From an uncultured Chthonomonadales bacterium (GTDB taxonomy: Bacteria; Armatimonadota; Chthonomonadetes; Chthonomonadales; CAJBBX01), in NCBI GenBank assembly GCA_938005745.1, contig CALLMM010000011.1, positions 124,001 through 188,000 of the forward strand: a stretch of DNA of 64,000 nucleotides, given 5' to 3'. Below the pieces are notes generated by a model that worked only from the letters and a program-made list of their open reading frames with translations, was not told where the DNA came from and made no database searches. Position numbers and translations under genes: made by a program. Positions 16,902 to 25,261 of the stretch are shown piece by piece; positions within the stretch are counted from its first letter, which is position 1, and every line of letters starts with the position of its first letter.

Positions 16902-18118
16902 TTCACCAGATTCTGTGCTTGGAATATGGGCAGCAGCACCGATAACACGACGAAACCGACAAACCCGCCCATAGAGAGAACGATCGTCGGCTCGACCAGC
17001 GATACCAGCCGGCGCATACCGGTATCCACCTCAAAATCCAGACTGTTCGCCACACGGTCCAGCATTTTGGGAAGCTCGCCCGTCTCTTCGCCAATGGCGA
17101 CCATATGGGTCAGAACCGGAGGGAACTGCCCGGCGTCGCGCATCGCCGCCGCGATCGGTCGTCCCTCGCGCACCTCGCTCTCCACCCGTTGCGCGCCGCG
17201 CGTGAAGACAAGATTTCCGGACGATTTTCCGGCGATCTCCAGCGCCTCCAGGATCGGCACGCCTCCGTAGACCAGTGTCCCCAGCACGCGGGCGAACCGG
17301 GAGACGGTCGCTTTCAGGATCACCGGTCCGATGATCGGGGCGCGCAGCAGCAGGCGGTCCCGCATCTCGGCTCCGGCAGGGGTCGCGCTCCAGAGTCGCA
17401 GACCGACCGCCGTTCCGACCAGCGTAATCGTCACCAGCAGCCAGTTTTTCGTCAGGAAGTCGGTGCTGCTCAGCAGGATCTGCGTGGTGATGGGAAGCTC
17501 ATTTCCCAGATCGCGAAAGACCCCGGACAGACGCGGAACCACAAAGGTCAACAGAAAGATCACCACAAACGCCGCCGTGGCGGAGAGAATTCCGGGATAG
17601 ACCAGCGCACTGACGATCTGACTGCGGCGCGCCACCTCTTTCTCCTGAAAATCGGCGAGTCTTCCCGCCACCTCCCCGAACTGTCCGCTCGCCTCCCCCG
17701 CGCGAAGCGTCTGCGTATAGATTTCGTTAAAATACTTCGGATGCTTCGCAAGCGCCTGACTGACCGGCAGACCGGAGCGGACATCCGCCAGCACCTCCAG
17801 CGCCAGCGATTGCAGCGCCGCGCTCTCGGACTGCTCCGAAACCACCTGCAGCACGCGATCCAGCGGCAGTCCCGCCGAAGCCAGATCCGCCATACGCCGC
17901 GTGAAGAGGGCAAGGTCCTGTTTAGACGCTCGCTTGCTGCGTCCGCCCACGCTTATCGCAACGCCGGGGGTCTGCTCCGCCTCCCGGATATCCAGCACAT
18001 AGCGTCCTTCTGCCGTGAGATGCGCCAGCGCCATCTCCCGGCTCTCCGCATCCACCATCCCGGTTCGACGTGCGCCAGAGGCATCCAGGGCGGTATAGGC
18101 AAACGTCTGGCGCGGCAT
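16898..18118 (-). CDS. gspF: Inner-membrane platform protein GspF/PilC
   Basis: A 406-residue polytopic protein. N-terminus FAYTALDASGARRTGMVDAE, two T2SSF repeats (LALFTRRMADLASAGLPLDR near 70 and RFARVLGTLVYGGVPILEAL near 270) and three TM regions (about 170-190, 220-240, 378-400). It couples ATPase motion to pilin assembly. Stop overlaps the gspG start; the start abuts the end of gspE at the same base. Confidence 0.93.
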   Translation of the reverse strand: MPRQTFAYTALDASGARRTGMVDAESREMALAHLTAEGRYVLDIREAEQTPGVAISVGGRSKRASKQDLALFTRRMADLASAGLPLDRVLQVVSEQSESAALQSLALEVLADVRSGLPVSQALAKHPKYFNEIYTQTLRAGEASGQFGEVAGRLADFQEKEVARRSQIVSALVYPGILSATAAFVVIFLLTFVVPRLSGVFRDLGNELPITTQILLSSTDFLTKNWLLVTITLVGTAVGLRLWSATPAGAEMRDRLLLRAPIIGPVILKATVSRFARVLGTLVYGGVPILEALEIAGKSSGNLVFTRGAQRVESEVREGRPIAAAMRDAGQFPPVLTHMVAIGEETGELPKMLDRVANSLDFEVDTGMRRLVSLVEPTIVLSMGGFVGFVVLSVLLPIFQAQNLVK

Positions 18119-19704
18119 CAGAACGCCTCCCTCTGGCAGACCCGCAGAACCTCTTCCGGAGTGGTCTTTCCGTCCAGAACCGCCAGCCTGCCATCCCCGA
18201 ACAGCGTCCGCATCTCCAGATGCGCCGTCGCATGCTCTTTCAGGACGGTGGAACTGGCGCGCTCGACCGTCAAGCGGCGAATGCGCTCATCCACCGGGAA
18301 CAGCTCATACAGTCCCTGCCGTCCTTTATAGCCGGTCTGCTGGCAGCGGTCGCACCCGCGTCCCCGTCGGAAAGGCGGGTCTCCGCTCCAGTCCGCCGGC
18401 GTGATGCCGATCGCCTCCAGCGTCTCCGGGCGCGGATTGTCCGGCTCGCTGCAGAAGGGACAGACTCTTCGCACCAGCCGCTGCGCCACCGCCCCGATCA
18501 GCGAGGAGGCGACCAGATAGGGCTCCACGCCCATATCGAGCAGCCGCGTTACGGCGCCCGGCGCGTCGTTGGTATGCAGCGTGCTGAAGACCAGATGCCC
18601 GGTCAGCGCGGCATGGATGGCGATCTCAGCGGTCTCGTAGTCGCGGATCTCCCCAACCATGATGATGTCCGGGTCCTGGCGGACGATGCTGCGCAGTCCG
18701 TTGGCGAAGGTCAAGCCGATCTGCGGTCGCACCTGGATCTGGCTGATGCCCGGAACCTGATACTCCACGGGGTCCTCAATGGTCAGAATGTTGGTAGTTG
18801 GCGACCATATCTCTTGCAGCGAGGCATAGAGCGTGGTGGACTTTCCGGAGCCGGTCGGTCCGGTCGCCAGGATCACCCCGTAGGGAATACGAATCATTTG
18901 ACGAAAACGCGCCAGCGTATCGGGACGCATGCCAAGCTCCTCGAGTCCGAGCATGGCGGTTCCCTTATCGAGGATACGCATCACGGCGCGCTCGCCGAAG
19001 ACCGTGGGAACAATACTGACACGCACATCAATGGATCGTCCCGCGATGGTGATCCGGATGCGCCCGTCCTGCGGGAGGCGTCGCTCCGCGATGTTCATCT
19101 CTCCTAGAATCTTGATGCGCGAGACAATCGCCGCATGCATTCTTTTGGGCGGGTTGAGCACATCGCGCAGCATACCGTCTACCCGGTAGCGCACCTTCAC
19201 CTCTCGTTCATACGGCTCGATATGCACGTCGCTGGCACCATCGCGCACCGCCTGGGCGAAGATCAGGTTGACCATCTGCACCACGGCGGTCTCGCCCGCC
19301 ATCTTCTGCAGGTCTGCCAGATCGGTGGTATCGTCCAGATCGGACAGGCTCGAATCGTCCGCCTGTCCGGGAATTCCGGAGAGGATCTTCTCCAGGAAGA
19401 TCTCCTCAATCTTCTCCCGGATGCTCCCCGGAGATGCCAGCACGGCGCGGGTCGGCATCTGGATCAGGACGCCCAGTTCATCCACCGCCTCCAGCGCCTG
19501 CGGGGAGCCGATGGCTACCACCAGAACCGATCCCTCCTTCGCGATCGGCAGGATCTGCCGTTTCAGAGCGAAGTCGGCAGGAGCCAGATGGACAGCGTCG
19601 TCGTCGAGTTTGATCTCTTCGAGGTCAACCCATTCGAAGCCGCCCGACAGCCCTGTCGGCGCATTCGCGGAGATCGTTCTGTTGTGCGTGTCAGTCATGG
19701 ACAT
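18118..19704 (-). CDS. gspE: Secretion/pilus assembly ATPase GspE/PilB
   Basis: A 528-residue hexameric ATPase. An N-terminal MshEN-like region (~30-110) is followed by the RecA-like core: Walker A GPTGSGKST near 280, Asp box TIEDPVEYQ, Walker B DIIMVGEIRDYETAEIA, His box LVFSTLHTND, and a tetracysteine zinc module (CPFC ... CDRC) before the C-terminus. All catalytic motifs are intact. It starts 9 nt after the stop of the Spy-like gene with a poor ribosome site, so coupling to that gene is likely. A second ATG two codons later is possible. Confidence 0.93.
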   Translation of the reverse strand: MSMTDTHNRTISANAPTGLSGGFEWVDLEEIKLDDDAVHLAPADFALKRQILPIAKEGSVLVVAIGSPQALEAVDELGVLIQMPTRAVLASPGSIREKIEEIFLEKILSGIPGQADDSSLSDLDDTTDLADLQKMAGETAVVQMVNLIFAQAVRDGASDVHIEPYEREVKVRYRVDGMLRDVLNPPKRMHAAIVSRIKILGEMNIAERRLPQDGRIRITIAGRSIDVRVSIVPTVFGERAVMRILDKGTAMLGLEELGMRPDTLARFRQMIRIPYGVILATGPTGSGKSTTLYASLQEIWSPTTNILTIEDPVEYQVPGISQIQVRPQIGLTFANGLRSIVRQDPDIIMVGEIRDYETAEIAIHAALTGHLVFSTLHTNDAPGAVTRLLDMGVEPYLVASSLIGAVAQRLVRRVCPFCSEPDNPRPETLEAIGITPADWSGDPPFRRGRGCDRCQQTGYKGRQGLYELFPVDERIRRLTVERASSTVLKEHATAHLEMRTLFGDGRLAVLDGKTTPEEVLRVCQREAF

Positions 19705-19713
19705 GGTCTTTAC

Positions 19714-20412
19714 TTAATTGCCGCGTCTGTTCATCGGTCTTCGCGCCGGGAACTTGAACGGCTCGCCGAGCATCTCTTTCCACTGCTTCTGCTGCTCTGC
19801 GGTCAACACCTGAACGCATCTGTCGTAGGTCGCCTTCTGCAGGGCTTCCATCTTCACCTGCATCGCGCGGCGGTCTTCATCCGTCATGTTCTGGAAGTCC
19901 ACGCCCTGCATCGCCTCGCGCATCGCCTGCATCTGACCGCGCTGAATCTCCTGCATCTTCTCGCCCTGATCCGGGGTCAGCTTCAACGCCTCGCGAACCT
20001 CCTTGCGACCGAACGCCATCACGCCCATCTGCTGCAGCTCGAGTTGATGGTAACGCTTCTGCTGATCGGCGTTGAGAATCTCGCTGATCGCCTTCTTCTG
20101 GATCGCCTGCATCTTATCCATCAACTGCTGGCGCTCTTCCTGGCTCATCTCCTGAAACGCCTGCGGTCCGCCCGCCTCGCGCATCAGTTCCATGGTCGCC
20201 TGTCGCACCTCCTGCGACTTGCTCTGCACCTTGTTGATCTGGTCGGGGGTCATCTTCAGCTCCTGCTGAACCTCCGGGATGGTCAGCATCTGCATGCCGC
20301 CGCCGCCCATCATGCCCATCCGCCCCTGACCGCGACCGCCTCCCTGCGCCAGCGCGCTGAGGCTGCAGGCGATCAGACCGCACACCATCAACAGCGATAG
20401 GATACGTCTCAT
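19714..20412 (-). CDS. Exported Spy/CpxP-like LTxxQ protein, first gene of the secretion operon
   Basis: A 232-residue periplasmic helical protein: signal peptide 1-23 (SALAQ), a short Gly/Met-rich stretch, then repeated helix pairs marked by LTxxQ-type motifs: MTPDQINKVQ, LNADQQKRYHQLE, LTPDQGEKMQEIQ, LTAEQQKQWKEML. Met and Gln are very frequent. The Spy/CpxP family holds unfolded proteins or tunes envelope-stress signalling. The ATG has AAGGAGGAG upstream; a longer frame lacks any signal. Only 9 nt separate it from gspE, suggesting it serves secretion or pseudopilin folding. That link is inference. Confidence 0.75.
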   Translation of the reverse strand: MRRILSLLMVCGLIACSLSALAQGGGRGQGRMGMMGGGGMQMLTIPEVQQELKMTPDQINKVQSKSQEVRQATMELMREAGGPQAFQEMSQEERQQLMDKMQAIQKKAISEILNADQQKRYHQLELQQMGVMAFGRKEVREALKLTPDQGEKMQEIQRGQMQAMREAMQGVDFQNMTDEDRRAMQVKMEALQKATYDRCVQVLTAEQQKQWKEMLGEPFKFPARRPMNRRGN

Positions 20413-20727
20413 GCTTAACTCCTCCTTGTCGTGTAGAGAACGCGAACGGGCAGACATTGTGATCTTCCAATGCGGGTTATGAGGTAAATGGGACAGGAGT
20501 GTCACCAGCAGCCGCCCGTCATACTAATAGACACATTTTTCGACCTCCGGTAACCGCTTTCTGCGCTCCATCCTGCAGGGAGATCTGCTCCCGGAAGCGA
20601 ACAGGAGAGGAGCACTCTCTGCGCCCCCTCCCGGTCTCTGGAGGAGAGGCTTCTGATGTCTCTACTTTCCTTGGAAGGGACGCATCGCCCCCTTCTCTCT
20701 TTTGACGGCTGTTAGCAGCCACATGCA
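20413..20727 (-). other. Long upstream region of the secretion operon
   Basis: About 315 bases between the Spy-like start and the terminator of the ABC operon. On the minus strand it is purine-rich with several short GGAG/CCTC inverted pairs. I recognise no riboswitch, tRNA or coding frame, and no convincing promoter pair. The operon promoter must lie here. Confidence 0.5.
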
Positions 20728-20763
20728 AAAAGGGGCATGAGGGACTACCCTCATGCCCTTTCG
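20728..20763 (-). terminator. Terminator of the ABC/TPR operon
   Basis: On the minus strand AAAGGGCATGAGGG, a TAGT loop and CCCTCATGCCCCTTTTT form a long stem ending in a T run. Confidence 0.8.
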
Positions 20764-20791
20764 TCTCTTCCGGGACCGCCTGGCAGCGCGG

Positions 20792-22300
20792 CTATCGGGA
20801 TGCCGTCTGCTGAAGCTCCCGCTGGAAGCGGTCGAAGTCCGCATTGGGGACGACATCCTTTTCCGTCACGGGCTGGCTTCCCATGATCTGTGCGCGGCTC
20901 AGGCGGTAGACCTTGCGGATCATCCGCAGAGGCGGCTGCCCTTCACGCATCGGCGGGATGGTGATCAGGTACTTCTTATCGGTGATCCCCTCGCCGCTCC
21001 AGCCGAACCGATCCTGAATAAACGGAGAGGTCTGCCGCGGGTTGAACTCCAGGATCAGGAAGTAGTACTCGCCGGAGAAGCTGTACATCTTGGGGTCTTT
21101 GCTCATATCTATCTTGCGTCCCCAGGTGTAGTTTCTCACCGAGTGCTGATCCTGCATCAGCGTAACGCTGCGGTCTACGCTGAAGGTGAAGTCCTTCAGC
21201 TTCGGTTCGCGCCACTTCTCATCCTGCAGCCGGATGGTTACGCGCGCGCCGTCTCCCACCGCCATCTGTCCCTTGATATCCAGCACCTTCGCGCTGGGGA
21301 AGGTGACGGTGGTTGTCCCGCCCTTCTGGGTATCGAAGGCGGTGTCCCAGAGCGGACGGGTCGCAGGCGGTCGGGGCTGTCCGACGCCCATCGGAGGGAC
21401 CGGCTCGCCCGCTCTTCGGAAGGCGTTGGCGCGCGAGGTTACCTCCTTCTGATCGGTCATCAGATAGGCGTCGCGAGGTGTCGGCTCGCCGGTCTGCTCA
21501 TTCACCGACTGCGTTCGCGCGCGATCCACGGGCCAGTCTATCTCATGCGTGTAGCGGCTGAACTTACGCTTGAGGTTCAACAGATAGTTGTGCCGCTGGC
21601 TGTCGCGCACATTCCGAACGGAGGAGTCGTTGGGATTCTCCTTGACCTTCTCCTCGCTCTCGGTCAGACACTGTTTCCAGACCGCCAGGGACTCGTCAAT
21701 GCGTCCCTGACGCGCCAGCGCATGGGCAAGCTGGTGCCGCACAAACATCGGCGGCGACTTCGTGACGCGCCCGGCCTCATCCGCCGCTTTCCGCAGCGAG
21801 GCTTTTCGGAACCAGTCCTCCGCCTGCTCGTAGTTTTTGATCTTGTCTATGCTCTGCCAACCCGCCTCGAACGCGATGTCGTAAACGGTGGGGTTGTTGG
21901 CGTCTCCCTCCTCCAGCAGCTTCATCGCCGCCGGGATGTAGCGCCGATCAGACCGCTCACTGGAGTCGGTGAAGTTGTACGACAGATGCCATGCCCCGGT
22001 GATGTAGACATCGAGCTGATGGGGATCGAGCCAGGTTACCATGCGGACGATCGGCAGAATGGCGTCGTAGTCGCCCTCATGGAAGAACTCATCGGCGCGG
22101 ATCCAGAGCAGCCCCGCCACCGCCTGCTGCAATCCCAGCAGCGGTCCGAGAATGAACTCGTTGGACAAGCCTACCAGCGGGGTCCGCTGCGCCCCGCGTA
22201 TCTGCTTCAACTGCGGGTCGAGCAGACTCTGCAGAAAGACCACCGCGATCATCAACGGAACGATCGCAATGATCAGGTTTTTTCGCGTAGATGGACTCAT
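20792..22300 (-). CDS. Membrane-anchored TPR-like protein of unknown function
   Basis: A 502-residue protein with one N-terminal TM (residues 8-26, LIIAIVPLMIAVVFLQSLL). Residues ~60-230 contain helix pairs of TPR type (LWIRADEFFHEGDYDAILPIVRMV, in part; YEQAEDWFRKASL; LAHALARQGRIDESLAVWKQ). The C-terminal ~200 residues are strand-rich with no family I recognise. It follows the permease gene by 12 nt, so it is probably an accessory part of, or a client of, the ABC system. Not homologous, as far as I can see, to known ABC subunits. Confidence 0.6.
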   Translation of the reverse strand: MSPSTRKNLIIAIVPLMIAVVFLQSLLDPQLKQIRGAQRTPLVGLSNEFILGPLLGLQQAVAGLLWIRADEFFHEGDYDAILPIVRMVTWLDPHQLDVYITGAWHLSYNFTDSSERSDRRYIPAAMKLLEEGDANNPTVYDIAFEAGWQSIDKIKNYEQAEDWFRKASLRKAADEAGRVTKSPPMFVRHQLAHALARQGRIDESLAVWKQCLTESEEKVKENPNDSSVRNVRDSQRHNYLLNLKRKFSRYTHEIDWPVDRARTQSVNEQTGEPTPRDAYLMTDQKEVTSRANAFRRAGEPVPPMGVGQPRPPATRPLWDTAFDTQKGGTTTVTFPSAKVLDIKGQMAVGDGARVTIRLQDEKWREPKLKDFTFSVDRSVTLMQDQHSVRNYTWGRKIDMSKDPKMYSFSGEYYFLILEFNPRQTSPFIQDRFGWSGEGITDKKYLITIPPMREGQPPLRMIRKVYRLSRAQIMGSQPVTEKDVVPNADFDRFQRELQQTASR

Positions 22301-22312
22301 ACTTTGTCTCCG

Positions 22313-23080
22313 CTACACTTCACGCCGGTCAAAGACCAGAATCGCCAGTATCAAAAGCACAGCGGAGTATATTATCGCATAGACGATGTTCTGGACGATA
22401 AAGACCGTCTCGTTACTGATCGTTACCTCCGGATGGATCAGCTTATTCTGGATGTTGAAGTTGCCGAAGTTGGGGATCAGGAAGTGCACGATACTGGCAA
22501 GTATGCGGGTAACCGGGTTCTTATTGCTGGTCAGCGACTCGGTGACGGCGGACATGTTGCCGACGATAAACAGCGAGAAGGAGAGGAAGAAGTTGACAAC
22601 CGGGGTGGCGAAGGTGCTGAAAAAGATCGCCATCGCGCCCAGCAGCATCATCTGGAAGAAGGTCAGCAGAACGCCCTTGAGCATATCCGGCGCAAAGTGC
22701 CGCTCCTGCCAGGCAAGCACTCCCAGAAAGACGATCCCCATCGCGGCGATCATCACGAAGACCGTGAAGATCCCGCCCAGGAACTTGCCGAGAACGAACT
22801 CATATCGCTGCACCGGTTTGGAGAGAACCGTGTAGATGGTGCGCCGTTCGACCTCGGTAGGGATAACCTGAATGCCTGACAGAATAGTGATAAGAAGACC
22901 GGCGATGAGAATGACGGCAAGCCCCATGCTTCGCAGAACGACCGAGCTTTCGCGGGGGCTGAGGAAGCCGACGGAAGGACCGAGGGCGATCATGCCCAGT
23001 GCAACGATCAGGAGGATCAGCAGAATCTTACGGCGAAGCATATCCTCCAGAGTCTGCTTCGCAATTGCCATCGTAACCAT
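22313..23080 (-). CDS. ABC-2 type transporter permease
   Basis: A 255-residue membrane protein with six hydrophobic segments (about 20-40, 52-72, 107-127, 140-160, 163-183, 230-250). The conserved cytoplasmic element VERRTIYTVLSKPVQRYEFVLGK (given in part) is typical of NosY/CcmB-like ABC-2 permeases. It lies six nt downstream of the ATPase gene. Cargo is unknown. Confidence 0.82.
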   Translation of the reverse strand: MVTMAIAKQTLEDMLRRKILLILLIVALGMIALGPSVGFLSPRESSVVLRSMGLAVILIAGLLITILSGIQVIPTEVERRTIYTVLSKPVQRYEFVLGKFLGGIFTVFVMIAAMGIVFLGVLAWQERHFAPDMLKGVLLTFFQMMLLGAMAIFFSTFATPVVNFFLSFSLFIVGNMSAVTESLTSNKNPVTRILASIVHFLIPNFGNFNIQNKLIHPEVTISNETVFIVQNIVYAIIYSAVLLILAILVFDRREV

Positions 23081-23086
23081 TTCGAG

Positions 23087-24019
23087 TTAGTCACCTCCCG
23101 CTTTCAGAACGGTATCTACAAATACCTCTTCCAGCGTTCGCTTATGCGGAATCACGGAGATTATTTTGCCTTTTGCGCCGCGCACAATGTCAATGACATC
23201 GGATACCTTGTCGGCATCGGTGGCGGGAATGCGGATGCGTCCCTGTGACTGCTCAACCGCGCCGGTCAGCGACTGAAGCTTCTCCAGCACGCCGTTCTGA
23301 ATGCCCTCCGCCTGAATCTCGACCTTCTCACCGGCGGTCAGCTCGCTGATCGGTCCCATCGCCAGCAGCTTGCCGCGATGAATGATCGAGACGCGCGAGC
23401 AGACCATCTCCACATCCGGAAGCTGATGCGAACTGAGGAAGACGGTCTTGCCCTGCTTTCCGACGTTGACAATAATATCGCGCAGTTCGGCGTGCGCGAT
23501 GGGGTCGAGTCCGGAGGTAGGCTCATCCAGGAAGAGCAGTTTCGGGTCGTTGATGAGCGCCTGCGCGATGCCGATGCGCTGCATCATTCCTTTGGAGTAG
23601 CCGCGCAGCGGACGCTTCCAGGCTTTCGGATCGAGCCGCACATCCTCCAGCACCTTCTGGATGCGCTTGGACCGCTCCGGCTCTCCGATACGGAAGAGGC
23701 GTCCATAGAAGTCGAGCACATCCCATCCGCTCATGTTGTCGTAAAAGTAGGGGTTTTCCGGCAGATAACTGACCTGCGCTTTAGCCTCAATGTCACCCAG
23801 GGGCTTTCCGAGAACGCTCGCCTCCCCCTCGGTCGGGAAGATCAGACCGAGGAGCATCTTGATCGTGGTCGTTTTCCCTGCTCCGTTGCGTCCCAGAAAT
23901 CCGAAGACCTCGCCCTCTTCCACCTCCAGGTTGAGGTTGTCCACCGCCGTGATCTCCGTCTTATTCCAGACATCGAGATACTTTTTGGTAAGCCCCTTGA
24001 TGCTGATAGCCGCAGCCAT
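23087..24019 (-). CDS. ABC transporter ATP-binding protein
   Basis: A 310-residue ATPase: Walker A GRNGAGKTT, Q-loop YLPENPYFYDN (Q replaced by P-E, as in many ABC-2 exporters), signature YSKGMMQRIGIAQAL, Walker B LLFLDEPTSGLDP, His switch SSHQLPDVE. The C-terminal ~90 residues are the DUF4162-like extension common in CcmA/NosF proteins. The start is fixed by AGGAGG seven bases upstream. It forms an operon with the permease and TPR-like gene. Confidence 0.9.
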   Translation of the reverse strand: MAAAISIKGLTKKYLDVWNKTEITAVDNLNLEVEEGEVFGFLGRNGAGKTTTIKMLLGLIFPTEGEASVLGKPLGDIEAKAQVSYLPENPYFYDNMSGWDVLDFYGRLFRIGEPERSKRIQKVLEDVRLDPKAWKRPLRGYSKGMMQRIGIAQALINDPKLLFLDEPTSGLDPIAHAELRDIIVNVGKQGKTVFLSSHQLPDVEMVCSRVSIIHRGKLLAMGPISELTAGEKVEIQAEGIQNGVLEKLQSLTGAVEQSQGRIRIPATDADKVSDVIDIVRGAKGKIISVIPHKRTLEEVFVDTVLKAGGD

Positions 24020-24134
24020 GTAGGACCTCCTTGCAATCGTTAGGAAATGATAGCCTGTTTCGCGCGCTCGCGTCGCGTCCGACCTGCGCACGAAAAAAAT
24101 GCGGCGGCTGGTAGAGTTGCCCCCGTCGAATCAC

Positions 24135-24164
24135 AGTATAGACTCAGGCTCCGGGCTTTGTCAA
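24135..24164 (-). promoter_or_regulatory. Promoter of the ABC operon
   Basis: Minus strand TTGACA, 18-base spacer, TATACT, about 115 bases before the ATPase start. Matches the housekeeping sigma consensus closely. Confidence 0.75.
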
Positions 24165-24216
24165 TTAGCATAACTGCGGGGGTGAGGAATCGCAGGCAGG
24201 CTCTCTTGCGCCATTC

Positions 24217-24245
24217 TTGACATCGGGAACCAGTTCCGCTATAAT
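24217..24245 (+). promoter_or_regulatory. Consensus housekeeping promoter with an inverted repeat in the spacer
   Basis: TTGACA, exactly 17 bases, TATAAT: a perfect consensus. The spacer contains GGAAC-CA-GTTCC (24226-24237), a candidate operator. It drives a ~245-nt leader before the HNH gene. Confidence 0.85.
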
Positions 24246-24251
24246 TACGTT

Positions 24252-24497
24252 GTTCGCAAGCCATTTTGTTCGTTGGAATTGAGAATGTTCGCAATAATTC
24301 ATCAGAACGATACCGGGAGGAAACGACTGTGCTCTCTGCTTCGGCGGACGAGTCACGGCTTCTCCATGCGCGGGTCGCGCCGACATGACAGGCAGGAAGA
24401 GCAGTTTCACCGGCTTCATCAGTTCGCGCTCTTCCATGCCGCTCGTGTCTCGTTCTGTGACCCGTTCCAGCCCGCCGGCTGAGAACGGGTTTTTGTT
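24252..24497 (+). ncRNA. Structured leader or small RNA upstream of the HNH gene (unrecognised class)
   Basis: The segment starts at the expected +1 of a consensus promoter and ends in an intrinsic terminator. Seen inside: an irregular 5' hairpin (TCGTTGGAATT paired with AATTCATCAGAACGA), a long stem at 24387-24449 (GACA GGCA GGAAGAGC with GCTCTTCC TGCC TGTC), and three GTTCG copies near the 5' end. No long open frame on either strand looks real. I do not recognise 6S, RNase P, tmRNA or a known riboswitch core. It may be an attenuated leader of the HNH gene 53 nt beyond the terminator, or a free sRNA. Confidence 0.6.
24460..24497 (+). terminator. Intrinsic terminator of the leader RNA
   Basis: ACCCGTTC pairs with GAACGGGT, with an inner AGCC/GGCT stem, followed by TTTTTGTTT. 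It stands between the promoter and the HNH start, so read-through would be needed for expression from that promoter. Confidence 0.8.
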
Positions 24498-24549
24498 TAT
24501 TGCCGCCCCATGGACGCAAAGGTCACAGAAAGGATAGAACCGTACGGCA

Positions 24550-25077
24550 ATGGATCAAGAGGTCTTAGTACTGAACAGCGACTTTGAACCGCTCAACGTT
24601 TGCCACGTTCGCCGCGCCATCACGATGGTCTACATGGGCAAAGCGGATGTGCTGCACGTGCACGAAACGTCGTTGATCAATACCGCAGATCGCGCCCTGC
24701 CGTGGCCCTCTGTGGTCAAACTGCGTCACCATGTCAAGCGACCGCTGCCGGAGCTGCGCCTCTCGCGTCGCACCGTCTTCGCCCGTGACGAGTACATGTG
24801 TCAGTACTGCGGACAGACCGGCGTGGACCTGACCATTGATCACGTCGTGCCGAGACGACACGGCGGAACCACCCACTGGGAGAATGTTGTCGCCGCCTGC
24901 CGGCGCTGCAATATGAAAAAAGGGGACAAGATGCTTCACCAGACCGGTATGAAGCTGATCCGTCAGCCGCGCCGTCCGCGCTATGTCCCCTATATCAGCC
25001 TGACCAAGTACCTCTCCGGTCGAAAAAATCAGGTCTGGCGCGACTATCTGCCGGTCTTCGCCGACTTTCGCGACTGA
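24550..25077 (+). CDS. HNH endonuclease family protein
   Basis: A 175-residue protein. Residues ~80-125 hold the HNH core: CQYCGQTGVDLTIDHVVPRR with the catalytic His in DHV, the Asn of HWENVVAAC and a second CRRC pair that binds zinc. The N-terminal part VLVLNSDFEPLNVCHVRRA is a conserved extension of a widespread, chromosomally encoded HNH family whose role is not known. No homing-intron or restriction context is present. The upstream ribosome site AAAGGA is about 15 bases from ATG, unusually far. Confidence 0.85.
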   Translation: MDQEVLVLNSDFEPLNVCHVRRAITMVYMGKADVLHVHETSLINTADRALPWPSVVKLRHHVKRPLPELRLSRRTVFARDEYMCQYCGQTGVDLTIDHVVPRRHGGTTHWENVVAACRRCNMKKGDKMLHQTGMKLIRQPRRPRYVPYISLTKYLSGRKNQVWRDYLPVFADFRD

Positions 25078-25093
25078 CCGGCGCACGTCACAG

Positions 25094-25129
25094 AGACGGA
25101 GGCGGGGCGCAGTCGCTCCGCCTCCGTCT
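25094..25129. terminator. Hairpin terminator between convergent HNH and addB genes
   Basis: AGACGGAGGCGG and CCGCCTCCGTCT form a 12-bp stem with a 12-nt loop, followed by GTCTGTCT on the plus strand. Confidence 0.7.
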
Positions 25130-25261
25130 GTCTGTCTGGATGGTAGAAGATTGCTTTGCTGCGCTCGCAATGGCAGTCTGAGAGCGCCGGGAGAGTGTCA
25201 CAGTTTTCCGCCTACGCGGGCGATTTTGCGAAGCGCGGTCCGCTTTTTCTCTATCTATACG

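Noticed and set aside
20753-22879. 708-codon plus-strand open frame
   Set aside because: Antisense to the TPR-like and permease genes; composition typical of shadow frames and it would cross a strong terminator.
24252-24320. Leader RNA as 6S RNA or RNase P RNA
   Set aside because: The conserved RNase P core (GAGGAAAGTCC) is missing and the fold is several hairpins, not one long 6S-type hairpin.
24040-24519. 159-codon minus-strand frame in the HNH upstream region
   Set aside because: It covers the divergent promoters, leader RNA and terminator; no domain or ribosome site.
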